NCBI GenBank assembly: GCA_024400895.1
Contig: JAKSMA010000107.1
Coordinates: 1-8,083, forward strand
Direction of reading: 5' to 3'
Origin: Muribaculaceae bacterium
GTDB lineage: Bacteria; Bacteroidota; Bacteroidia; Bacteroidales; Muribaculaceae
DNA: 8,083 bases
Shown: positions 1 to 5,878 of the stretch, piece by piece
Layout: every line of letters starts with the position of its first letter
Numbering within the stretch: the stretch's first letter is position 1
Made by a program: the position numbers and the translations under genes
The notes under the pieces: model-generated
Told to the model about the DNA's origin: nothing
The model's database searches: none
Seen by the model: only the letters and a program-made list of their open reading frames with translations

Positions 1-2
1 AT

Positions 3-614
3 GCTCTCAAGGCTAACATTCCATCTGCTTCGAAGATTGAAGTGGCAAGCGATTTGCTCGCTGCTGCTCGTGCACTTTGTGGCCGTAAGCCTGGTATCGC
101 TTGCATTATGGGTACAGGCTCAAACTCTTGCTACTACGATGGCGAAAAGGTGGTAGAAAATGTTTCTCCACTCGGTTATATCCTTGGCGACGAAGGTAGT
201 GGTGCTGTTCTCGGTAAGCTCCTCGTGGGTGATGTGCTCAAGAAGCAACTTCCTGAACATCTTTGTCAAAAGTTCTACGATGAATATAAGGTTGACCGTA
301 TGACCATCATCGTCCGCGTGTATCGCAAGCCTGCCGGCAACCGTTTCCTCGCTAAATTCGCTCCATTCTTGGAAAAGAATATCGAAGAACCTTCAATCCA
401 CCGTATCGTTCTTCGCTCGTTCACCGATTTCTTTATCCGCAATGTGGAAAGTTACAGCAACTATAAGGAACTTCCTTGCAACTTCGTAGGTTCAATTGCA
501 TTCTTGCAAAAGGCCACTCTCATGGAAGCTGCAAAGAGCCAAGGCATCACTATTGGCACTATTATTCAAGCTCCAATGGAAGGTCTTATCAAGTACCACT
601 CTGAACAAGCTTAA
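3..614 (+). CDS. Amino-sugar kinase, BadF/BadG / NAGK family (5' end missing)
   Basis: Cytoplasmic ATP-dependent kinase, most likely acting on N-acetylglucosamine or N-acetylmuramic acid. The frame is already open at the window edge, so the gene starts outside; 203 codons are visible and the family usually has about 280-300 residues, so the N-terminal third with the first phosphate-binding motif is missing. What is visible fits the ASKHA fold of eukaryotic-type GlcNAc kinases: GTGSN at nt 111-125 (second phosphate loop) and GDEGSG at nt 186-203, a stretch shared with NAGK. A GTG at nt 42 is in frame but lies inside the domain and is not a plausible start. It is followed after 44 nt by murQ, which makes MurNAc kinase activity (as in MurK enzymes that feed MurQ) attractive; GlcNAc kinase activity is equally open. 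Family assignment is strong, substrate is inference. Confidence 0.88.
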   Translation, partial: ALKANIPSASKIEVASDLLAAARALCGRKPGIACIMGTGSNSCYYDGEKVVENVSPLGYILGDEGSGAVLGKLLVGDVLKKQLPEHLCQKFYDEYKVDRMTIIVRVYRKPAGNRFLAKFAPFLEKNIEEPSIHRIVLRSFTDFFIRNVESYSNYKELPCNFVGSIAFLQKATLMEAAKSQGITIGTIIQAPMEGLIKYHSEQA

Positions 615-658
615 TCTATTTATTTACTGAAATTTAATCTATTAAACATTTTACAATA

Positions 659-1477
659 ATGGCTTTTGTAAAAATTAGCGAACAACCTTCTCTTTACAAC
701 GACCTCGAAAAGATGTCGGCTCACGAATTGCTTACCAACATCAACAAAGAAGACCACAAGGTGGCTGATGCTGTGGAGAAAGCAATTCCTCAGATTGAAA
801 AGCTCGTAGAAGGTATTGTTGAACGCATGAAGAAAGGTGGTCGCCTCTTCTATATGGGAGCAGGCACTTCTGGCCGTCTTGGTGTGCTCGATGCAAGCGA
901 AATTCCTCCAACATTCGGTATGGATCCAGGTTGGATTATCGGTATTATCGCTGGTGGCGACACTGCGCTCCGCAATGCAGTTGAAAATGCTGAAGACGAC
1001 ACCGAACAAGGTTGGAAAGACCTCCAGGCTTTTGATATCACTCCACTTGACACCGTTGTCGGTATTGCTGCTTCTGGCACCACTCCTTATGTGATTGGCG
1101 CTTTGAAAGCCGCTCGCGCTTTCGGTTGCTTGACTGGTGCCATCACCAGCAACCCTGAGGCTCCAATGAGTGAAGCTGCAGAAATCGCAATGGAAATGGT
1201 AGTTGGTCCTGAATTTGTAACCGGTTCATCACGTATGAAATCAGGTACAGGTCAAAAACTCATTTGCAACATGATTTCTACCAGCGTAATGATTATGATG
1301 GGCCGTGTGAAGGGCAACAAGATGGTGAATATGCAACTTTCTAACATCAAGCTCGTGGACCGCGGTACTCGTATGGTGGTTGAGGAACTTGGCTTGCCTT
1401 ACGACGAAGCTAAAGAATTGCTTCTCAAGCATGGCTCTGTGAAGAAGGCTTGCGACGCTTATCGTGCTCAACAATAA
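659..1477 (+). CDS. murQ: N-acetylmuramic acid 6-phosphate etherase MurQ
   Basis: Cytoplasmic lyase that cleaves the D-lactyl ether of MurNAc-6-phosphate to give GlcNAc-6-phosphate and D-lactate, a step in recycling or catabolism of peptidoglycan sugars. The 272-residue protein is a single SIS domain with the MurQ/GCKR signature: GAGTSGRLGVLDASEIPPTFG-type loop at about residues 67-87, with Glu81 and Glu112 at the positions of the catalytic Glu83 and Glu114 of E. coli MurQ, the ASGTTPY sugar-phosphate loop at 138-144, and the GSSRMKSGTGQK segment at 189-200. It is some 25 residues shorter than the E. coli enzyme, all at the C terminus; the catalytic part is complete. The ATG follows an AT-rich leader without Shine-Dalgarno sequence, as is normal in Bacteroidota. 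It is the second gene of a pair with the sugar kinase upstream, which would supply its phosphorylated substrate. Confidence 0.96.
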   Translation: MAFVKISEQPSLYNDLEKMSAHELLTNINKEDHKVADAVEKAIPQIEKLVEGIVERMKKGGRLFYMGAGTSGRLGVLDASEIPPTFGMDPGWIIGIIAGGDTALRNAVENAEDDTEQGWKDLQAFDITPLDTVVGIAASGTTPYVIGALKAARAFGCLTGAITSNPEAPMSEAAEIAMEMVVGPEFVTGSSRMKSGTGQKLICNMISTSVMIMMGRVKGNKMVNMQLSNIKLVDRGTRMVVEELGLPYDEAKELLLKHGSVKKACDAYRAQQ

Positions 1478-1496
1478 TCAAATCAATTGATGAACA

Positions 1497-1528
1497 GGAG
1501 GGTATTGGCTTTTGGGCCGATGCCCTCC
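1497..1528 (+). terminator. Strong hairpin between murQ and the esterase gene
   Basis: An inverted repeat with 13 continuous base pairs (two of them G-U): left arm 1497-1509, loop of 6 nt (1510-1515), right arm 1516-1528. It begins 19 nt after the murQ stop and ends 19 nt before the chosen start of the next gene. There is no T-run after the right arm, so it is not a standard intrinsic terminator; it may be a partial terminator, an mRNA 3'-end protector for the kinase-murQ message, or a processing site. The structure is read directly; the role is inference. Confidence 0.55.
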
Positions 1529-1547
1529 GTCATATAAAATAATGCTT

Positions 1548-2207
1548 ATGAAACGCTTTTTATTATTATTATTAGCAGTTCTCTCTCTATCGTGTATGGC
1601 ACAGAAGAAACCTGTCAACCCCGATGTGTATTATGCTCGCAGAGCCACCTTGTTTGACCAACTCCCTGTATATTCAAGCGACATCATTATGCTTGGCAAT
1701 AGCCTCACTGATGGCGCTGAGTGGAATGAACTATTCGACAACTGCCATGTGAAAAATCGTGGTATCGTGGGCGACATCATTCCAGGATTCATGGAGCGCA
1801 TGGAGCCGATTTTGAAGGGTCAGCCTCGCAAGATTTTCGTGATGGGTGGTATCAACGACATTTCACACAAAGTGTCGGCCGACAGTGTGGCAAGTGCCAT
1901 GAATGAGCTGCTCACTTTGATACAGACTCGCTGTCCAAACACCCAAATCTATGTGGAGAGCATTCTTCCCTTTAACAATGAGGTGCGCTTGTGGAAGAGC
2001 CTTCAAGGTCTTGAACCAGTGGTTCCTGAAGCAAATGCAAAACTCAAGGAATTGTGCGAAAGCAAAAACATTCCTTTCATCGACCTCTATTCACTGATGG
2101 TGGATGAAAATGGCAACCTGAAAGCTGAATACACCAACGACGGCCTCCATTTGATGGGACCCGCTTACCTCGTATGGCGCGACGCCCTGCTCCCATACAT
2201 CAAGTAA
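1548..2207 (+). CDS. Exported SGNH/GDSL-type esterase
   Basis: Predicted secreted or periplasmic ester hydrolase of the SGNH (GDSL-like lipase/acylhydrolase) superfamily, 219 residues. An N-terminal signal sequence is clear (MKR, then a Leu-rich core to about residue 15); the likely cut is after Cys-Met-Ala before Gln19, although Cys16 could also serve as a poor lipobox. All four SGNH blocks are present: GNSLTDG with nucleophile Ser52, Gly75 in GIVGD, Asn103 in GGIND, and the DGLH block with Asp198 and His201. The start at 1548 gives the best signal peptide; an ATG two codons earlier (1542) is equally possible, and the in-frame TTG at 1512 lies inside the hairpin and is unlikely. The gene follows murQ in the same direction, so a role in removing O-acetyl groups from cell-wall or glycan material is conceivable, but the true substrate is not readable from the sequence. 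Confidence 0.88.
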   Translation: MKRFLLLLLAVLSLSCMAQKKPVNPDVYYARRATLFDQLPVYSSDIIMLGNSLTDGAEWNELFDNCHVKNRGIVGDIIPGFMERMEPILKGQPRKIFVMGGINDISHKVSADSVASAMNELLTLIQTRCPNTQIYVESILPFNNEVRLWKSLQGLEPVVPEANAKLKELCESKNIPFIDLYSLMVDENGNLKAEYTNDGLHLMGPAYLVWRDALLPYIK

Positions 2208-2235
2208 CAATTCGTATTGCCGATGAATTATTGCA

Positions 2236-2258
2236 AAGAGAGTTGGTTTAGCTCTCTT
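2236..2258 (+). other. Small hairpin downstream of the esterase gene
   Basis: Inverted repeat with a 7-bp perfect core (2236-2242 with 2252-2258) that extends by a G-U and a T-A pair to 9 bp around a GGTTT loop. It lies 28 nt after the esterase stop and 36 nt before the main terminator. No T-run follows, so alone it is a weak terminator; it may stabilise the 3' end of the transcript. Confidence 0.4.
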
Positions 2259-2294
2259 CTGGTTCATAGGTGATTTGTCAACACATTTATAGAC

Positions 2295-2339
2295 AAGAGG
2301 TTGTGCCAAAATAGGCATTGCCTCTTTTTTTTTTTTTTT
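2295..2339 (+). terminator. Intrinsic terminator closing the kinase-murQ-esterase block
   Basis: Hairpin with arms 2295-2307 and 2314-2326: 12 pairs out of 13 positions, two of them G-U and one T-T mismatch, with loop AAAATA. It runs straight into 15 T residues (2325-2339). This is the clearest terminator in the window. It serves + strand transcription; read from the minus strand the hairpin lacks a T-run, so it would be a weaker stop for the convergent small gene. Confidence 0.88.
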
Positions 2340-2353
2340 AACTGAGGATGGTG

Positions 2354-2590
2354 TTAATTGCCTTTCTGGAGGATTACTTTGTCGAAGTGGCCACTCTGTT
2401 GGTTCATGATGCCGAAGAAGTCGGGCTCATTGATAATTACCGAGTCAGGGCAGTCGCTGAAATTCATATTTATGGCACGTTTGAATTCATCCATTTTGTC
2501 GACTGCCTCTTGCCTGTCGGTGAAGCGGTATTTGTCGTTTCCGCTTTCGCCAGCGCTATAGTATTCAAAGTACACGATGTAATTGTTCAT
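2354..2590 (-). CDS. Small hypothetical protein, 78 residues
   Basis: I do not recognise this protein. It is acidic, soluble, has no signal peptide or membrane segment, and has a normal amino-acid mix (an aromatic start NNYIVYFEYY, a charged middle with a predicted helix around RQEAVDKMDEFKRA, then DCPDSVIINEPDFF). This makes it a better gene candidate than the overlapping 100-codon + strand frame at 2348-2650, which reads as an unbalanced run of hydrophobic residues. It is the only minus-strand gene in the window, convergent with the esterase and divergent from the DUF5106 operon, and its stop is only 15 nt beyond the T-run of the terminator. A TATTTTTG box ends just 4 nt before its ATG, which would make the message nearly leaderless. 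Existence as a gene is likely; function unknown. Confidence 0.6.
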   Translation of the reverse strand: MNNYIVYFEYYSAGESGNDKYRFTDRQEAVDKMDEFKRAINMNFSDCPDSVIINEPDFFGIMNQQSGHFDKVILQKGN

Positions 2591-2594
2591 ATTG

Positions 2595-2602
2595 CAAAAA
2601 TA
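2595..2602 (-). promoter_or_regulatory. Possible -7 box for the minus-strand small gene
   Basis: On the minus strand this reads TATTTTTG, a full match to the Bacteroidota -7 consensus TAnnTTTG. It ends 4 nt before the ATG at 2590, so transcription would begin at or next to the start codon. I find no convincing TTTG element at the expected upstream distance, so the call is weak. Confidence 0.3.
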
Positions 2603-2639
2603 GTGTTTTTCTGGCTAAGAATCGCTCGTTTTGTGAAAA

Positions 2640-2656
2640 AATGTTGTTAACACATT
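2640..2656. promoter_or_regulatory. Imperfect palindrome in the divergent intergenic region
   Basis: The 6-bp palindrome GTTAAC (2646-2651) is flanked by AATGT on the left and ACATT on the right, giving an imperfect dyad with one extra T in the left half. It sits between the two divergent genes, 18 nt upstream of the candidate -33 element of the + strand operon, a place where an operator could act. Short AT-rich dyads also arise by chance. Confidence 0.25.
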
Positions 2657-2674
2657 CTTTTTCACCGTTCAAAT

Positions 2675-2705
2675 TTTGATGAGTGGTCTATTTACTGTAA
2701 TTTTA
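2675..2705 (+). promoter_or_regulatory. Candidate promoter of the DUF5106-doxX-mnmA operon
   Basis: TTTG at 2675-2678 and TAATTTTA at 2698-2705 are separated by 19 nt, which suits the -33 TTTG / -7 TAnnTTTG promoter of Bacteroidota; the second box misses only the last G. Transcription would begin near 2711, leaving a leader of about 30 nt before the ATG at 2744. No comparable pair was seen in the short gaps further downstream. Confidence 0.45.
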
Positions 2706-2743
2706 CTTTTTAATTGGATTATTGTGTAACAACGTAACGAAAT

Positions 2744-3625
2744 ATGAAAAAGTTTTTTGCTTTATTCTCTCTCATTCTGCTCTCACTGACAGCAGCAAAA
2801 GTCGGTGCCCAAAGTCAAACGATGTTTGAATATCCTGTTGCTCCCGACACGTGCACCACGCTCGAGAGCCGTTGCAATTATAGCACCACTCACTTTTGGG
2901 ATAACTTCGATTTTCACAAGCCTCTTACAGAGGACACAGATAGCATTCTCCAAGCTACATTTGTCGACTATTTGCAAATCATGGGCGCGGCGAATAAGAA
3001 TGTGGGCAAGAGTTCTGTTCGTTTGCTGATGAACAAGGCTCAGGCCAACCACCCCAACTTCATGCGTTTTATGGCCACTGCGGAATTTATCCTGTACTAC
3101 ACTCCACAGCCACTTGTCGACGATGTGTATTTATCGTTCTTGCAGTCGGCAGTAGATGCCACATGGATGAAAAAGGACGCAAAGGCTCATTATTCAGAAC
3201 AAATGCGCACTATCAACAACACTAAGTTGGGTAGCGAAATTTATAATTTCTCTATTACAGACGCTTCTGGTGTAAAGAAAAAGATTAACGATGTGCCTGT
3301 CGACACTGCAGAAATCGTCCTCTTGTTTTTCACCGGTGATGGAGTGGAGAGCTCTTTGGCTCGCACCCGTATCGAAACCGACCTTGGCGTGAACGATTTG
3401 GTGAGCCAGGGCTACACAAAGGTCATCAATGTGTATGTGGGCGACAAGCCTAAGGATTTCTTGGCTGAGGCCGACAAATATCCAAACTGGACACTCGTGG
3501 CCACTACTGAACAGAAGAATCTTGATATTCGCATTTTGCCATCTTTCATCGTGCTTGATAATGCACACCGCGTGATGAACAAGAATCAATATGTCGACGA
3601 CATTAAAAGAGCGTTTAACCCATAA
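2744..3625 (+). CDS. Exported DUF5106 / thioredoxin-fold protein without active-site cysteines
   Basis: Predicted periplasmic protein of 293 residues. A signal peptide (MKK, hydrophobic to about residue 18) ends with VGA before Gln23, a usual signal peptidase I site in this phylum. Residues about 28-160 resemble the DUF5106 region found in Bacteroidales proteins (YPVAPDTCTTLESRCNY start, THFWDNFDF). Residues about 161-293 look like a thioredoxin-type fold: the strand IVLLFF at 191-196, then a helix region, and a cis-proline-type ILPSFIVLD at 264-272. Where a redox member would carry CxxC after that strand, this one has TGDGVESSLARTR with no cysteine; the mature protein has only Cys37 and Cys44, both in the N-terminal part. 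A binding or scaffolding role, rather than classical thiol oxidoreductase activity, is therefore likely. It is the first gene of the operon, 12 nt before the doxX-like gene. The domain assignment comes from remembered family features. Confidence 0.8.
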   Translation: MKKFFALFSLILLSLTAAKVGAQSQTMFEYPVAPDTCTTLESRCNYSTTHFWDNFDFHKPLTEDTDSILQATFVDYLQIMGAANKNVGKSSVRLLMNKAQANHPNFMRFMATAEFILYYTPQPLVDDVYLSFLQSAVDATWMKKDAKAHYSEQMRTINNTKLGSEIYNFSITDASGVKKKINDVPVDTAEIVLLFFTGDGVESSLARTRIETDLGVNDLVSQGYTKVINVYVGDKPKDFLAEADKYPNWTLVATTEQKNLDIRILPSFIVLDNAHRVMNKNQYVDDIKRAFNP

Positions 3626-3637
3626 TAGTCCACTCAA

Positions 3638-4123
3638 ATGAAAGTACCCAACGGAATTAAAAACTTCTTCATGTATAGTGCAGGTCACACCTACACTAAT
3701 CTTTCCCGTTTGTTTTTGCGCCTTTTTATCGGCTTGATGTTTTGCTTGGTGGCCATTCGCCAAATCATTCATGTGAGCGAGATTGCACCACAGTTTGAAG
3801 GCATTCTTTCGCTTGAATCGGAAATATCTATTGTGGTAATTGCAATTACAGAATTGCTTTGCGCAGCCTTCATTATGCTCGGATTCCTGATGCGTGTGGC
3901 TTTGGTGCCATCCATTGCCATCATGGCTTACGCCGAGTATTTGGTGTTCTCTCCAAATGTTTCTCCCAATGTGTTTGCTTTTGCTCCAGGTTATCCTGTG
4001 ATGTTCCTCGGTGTGTTCCTGTTCTTGCTCTTGGCTGGTCCTGGCAAGATTTCGGTCGACTACCTCATTGCAGTGAACATTGAGCGTAATAGGGAAGAGG
4101 ACGAAGTGCTCGACAATGTGTAA
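3638..4123 (+). CDS. DoxX family inner-membrane protein
   Basis: A 161-residue integral membrane protein of the DoxX/DoxD-like family. Four hydrophobic segments are visible at about residues 21-42, 62-84, 86-106 and 118-136. The first carries the family-like pattern LSRLFLRLFIGLMF followed by a basic residue, and the last ends in GPGKISVDYLI, close to the GPGxxSLD end of DoxX proteins. The C-terminal tail is charged (NIERNREEDEVLDN) and probably cytoplasmic. Family members have been linked to thiosulfate or quinone-coupled redox chemistry and to stress-related membrane complexes, but most are uncharacterised. The gap of 12 nt to the DUF5106 gene suggests translation from the same message and possibly a joint function at the inner membrane. 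Family call is firm, function open. Confidence 0.85.
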   Translation: MKVPNGIKNFFMYSAGHTYTNLSRLFLRLFIGLMFCLVAIRQIIHVSEIAPQFEGILSLESEISIVVIAITELLCAAFIMLGFLMRVALVPSIAIMAYAEYLVFSPNVSPNVFAFAPGYPVMFLGVFLFLLLAGPGKISVDYLIAVNIERNREEDEVLDNV

Positions 4124-4160
4124 TTATAAATAAGAAAAGAATAATTCAAATATAGCTGAA

Positions 4161-5240
4161 ATGAGTATAGCAGTATTGATTTCTGGTGGCGTCGACAGCG
4201 CCGTTGTGGTTCATAAATTAAAAGAGGAAGGCCACGACGACCTTCAGCTTTTCTACATCCGTATAGGCATGGACAACGACGAAGGCGATTGTGCAGCGGA
4301 AGAGGATATTGAAATGTGTACGCTGATTGCCAAGAAGTATGGCTTGCCGCTCGAAGTGGTGTCGTTGCATCAGGAATATTGGGACAATGTGATGGAATAC
4401 GCGCTCCGCACCGTGAAGCAAGGCCTCACTCCAAATCCCGATATGATGTGCAATCGCATGATTAAATTTGGCTATTTTGAAGAGCGTTGGGGCAAGGATT
4501 TCGACATGACCGCTACAGGTCACTATGCCAACACTGCTTTTGTGGGCGACACAAAATATTTGGCAATGGCGGTTGACCCAGTGAAGGATCAAACCGACTT
4601 CTTGGCACAAATCACTTACGACCAGTTGAAGCACCTCATGTTTCCTATCGGTAATTTGCCAAAGGGTGATGTGCGTCGTATAGCCCAAGAAGTGCACATG
4701 CCTAATGCCTATCGAAAGGATAGTCAAGGTATCTGCTTCCTCGGTCAAATCAACTACAACGATTTTATCCGTCGTCATTTGGGTGTGAAGAAAGGTCCGA
4801 TTATTGAAATCGAAACCGGTAAGAAACTCGGCGAGCATAACGGATTCTGGTTTCACACTATCGGTCAACGTAAAGGTTTGGGATTGAGTGGAGGTCCTTG
4901 GTATGTGGTGAAGAAGAATGTGAACGACAATGTGATTTATGTCAGCAATGGTTACGGCACTGCCAAACAATATGGCAAGGTGCTCCATCTCGATGAAATG
5001 CACTTTATTTCGGGCAATCCTTGGGGTGAAACCGACGGACCTGTTGATATTATGTTCAAAAAGCGCCACACACCCATCCTCACTAAAGCGAAATTCACAC
5101 ACCTTCACGACGGCGAGTCGGCGCTTGAAAGTGAAAACGATGTGCAAGGCATCGCGCCTGGCCAGTTTGCAGTCGTCTATGATGCACAGGGACATTTGTG
5201 CTATGGTAGTGGCGTGATTACTGGCCAGAAAGTGGATTGA
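4161..5240 (+). CDS. mnmA: tRNA-specific 2-thiouridylase MnmA
   Basis: Cytoplasmic enzyme that activates U34 of the tRNAs for Glu, Gln and Lys with ATP and transfers sulfur to give 2-thiouridine (the s2U part of mnm5s2U or cmnm5s2U). The 359 residues agree with the usual 360-370. The PP-loop SGGVDSAV is at 8-15; NPDMMCNRMIKFG at 92-104 holds the catalytic Cys97 (Cys102 in E. coli); the TATGHYA segment is at 117-123; DSQGICFLG at 187-195 holds Cys192 (Cys199 in E. coli), the persulfide-carrying partner; GFWFHTIGQRKGLG at 228-241 begins the central domain, and a beta-barrel follows to the end. Bacteroidales often carry more than one MnmA paralogue, so this may be one of several. It lies 37 nt after the doxX-like gene with no visible promoter of its own. 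Confidence 0.96.
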   Translation: MSIAVLISGGVDSAVVVHKLKEEGHDDLQLFYIRIGMDNDEGDCAAEEDIEMCTLIAKKYGLPLEVVSLHQEYWDNVMEYALRTVKQGLTPNPDMMCNRMIKFGYFEERWGKDFDMTATGHYANTAFVGDTKYLAMAVDPVKDQTDFLAQITYDQLKHLMFPIGNLPKGDVRRIAQEVHMPNAYRKDSQGICFLGQINYNDFIRRHLGVKKGPIIEIETGKKLGEHNGFWFHTIGQRKGLGLSGGPWYVVKKNVNDNVIYVSNGYGTAKQYGKVLHLDEMHFISGNPWGETDGPVDIMFKKRHTPILTKAKFTHLHDGESALESENDVQGIAPGQFAVVYDAQGHLCYGSGVITGQKVD

Positions 5241-5273
5241 TAATAATTTATAACAAAGATAAATTTATAGAAT

Positions 5274-5855
5274 ATGGACAAGGTGGAATTGAAAGTGATG
5301 GGGATAACCTACAATCCCGTGCAGAGTGGTGCTTATGCGCTGCTGTTGCGCGAGGTGGATGGCCCACATCGCATTCCTATCGTGGTAGGTGTGGCTGAGG
5401 CACAGTCCATCGCCATGCGTTTGGAGAATGTGATTCCTCCTCGGCCTATGTCGCACGATTTGATGATAAGCATGTTTCATGCCTATGGCATCTCGCTTGA
5501 TGAGGTGTTTATCTACAAATTTAGCGAAGGCATTTTCATGAGTGAACTGAAATTGAGCAATGGTGAGCGCGAAATCAGCCTCGATTCACGCACGAGCGAT
5601 GCTATTGCGTTGGCTCTTCGCACAGGCACTCCCATCTACACCACTCCTGAAATCGTGAAGAAGACGGGCATCTATATGGAAGAGAAAGCCGAGAGCCCTA
5701 TCGTGCATAAAAAGAATAGAAAATTGGAAGATTTCTCTGTTGATGAGCTGGAAGAGCGTATGCAGCGCTATGTCGAACAGGAAGATTACGAACTGGCAGC
5801 TGAAATCCAGAAAATCATCAAAAAGAAAAATGCTTCAAACACGGAAGACAAATAA
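5274..5855 (+). CDS. Bifunctional nuclease family protein (DUF151) with UVR motif
   Basis: A 193-residue cytoplasmic protein in two parts. Residues about 1-132 are the BFN/DUF151 domain, with VVGVAEAQSIAMRLE at 37-51, PRPMSHDLM at 56-64 and the signature SLDSRTSDAIALALRTGTPIY at 102-122 (family form: D-R-x-SDAIALA-R-x-x-x-PI). Residues about 154-184 form a UVR motif, a helical hairpin of the UvrB/UvrC type (VDELEERMQRYVEQEDYELAAEI), which binds partner proteins. Plant homologues show RNase and DNase activity; bacterial ones are little studied. Domain order and length are those usual in Bacteroidota. It is 33 nt after mnmA and 23 nt before nupG, well inside the operon. Family call is strong; nuclease activity here is inferred from homology only. 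Confidence 0.92.
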   Translation: MDKVELKVMGITYNPVQSGAYALLLREVDGPHRIPIVVGVAEAQSIAMRLENVIPPRPMSHDLMISMFHAYGISLDEVFIYKFSEGIFMSELKLSNGEREISLDSRTSDAIALALRTGTPIYTTPEIVKKTGIYMEEKAESPIVHKKNRKLEDFSVDELEERMQRYVEQEDYELAAEIQKIIKKKNASNTEDK

Positions 5856-5878
5856 AACAAAACATAAAAATTAATAAA

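Noticed and set aside
42..44. GTG at 42 as the true start of the sugar kinase
   Set aside because: The frame is open back to the window edge with sensible residues (ALKANIPSASKIEV), and a start here would remove the first phosphate-binding region of the kinase.
1512..1547. TTG at 1512 as start of the esterase
   Set aside because: It would put 12 extra residues (LGRCPPSYKIML) before a good signal peptide, and the codon lies in the loop of the 1497-1528 hairpin. ATG 1548 (or 1542) is preferred.
2348..2650. 100-codon + strand frame overlapping the small minus-strand gene
   Set aside because: Its translation is an unbalanced series of Val, Phe, Ile and Ala with no clear segment pattern, and its start is just after the terminator with no promoter-like boxes. 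The minus-strand frame has a more natural composition.
2726..2738. Short direct repeat GTAAC...GTAAC just before the DUF5106 gene
   Set aside because: Two copies of five bases in AT-rich sequence are within what chance gives; no third copy or dyad supports an operator.
3194..3772. 192-codon minus-strand frame across the DUF5106/doxX junction
   Set aside because: It covers the ends of two well-supported + strand genes and their 12-nt gap; its translation is His/Val-rich and shows no domain.
4218..5195. Open frame of 325 codons on the minus strand, antisense to mnmA
   Set aside because: mnmA is complete, with all catalytic motifs on the + strand. The antisense translation is rich in His, Ile, Val and Thr with no recognisable domain, as expected for a shadow of biased codon use.
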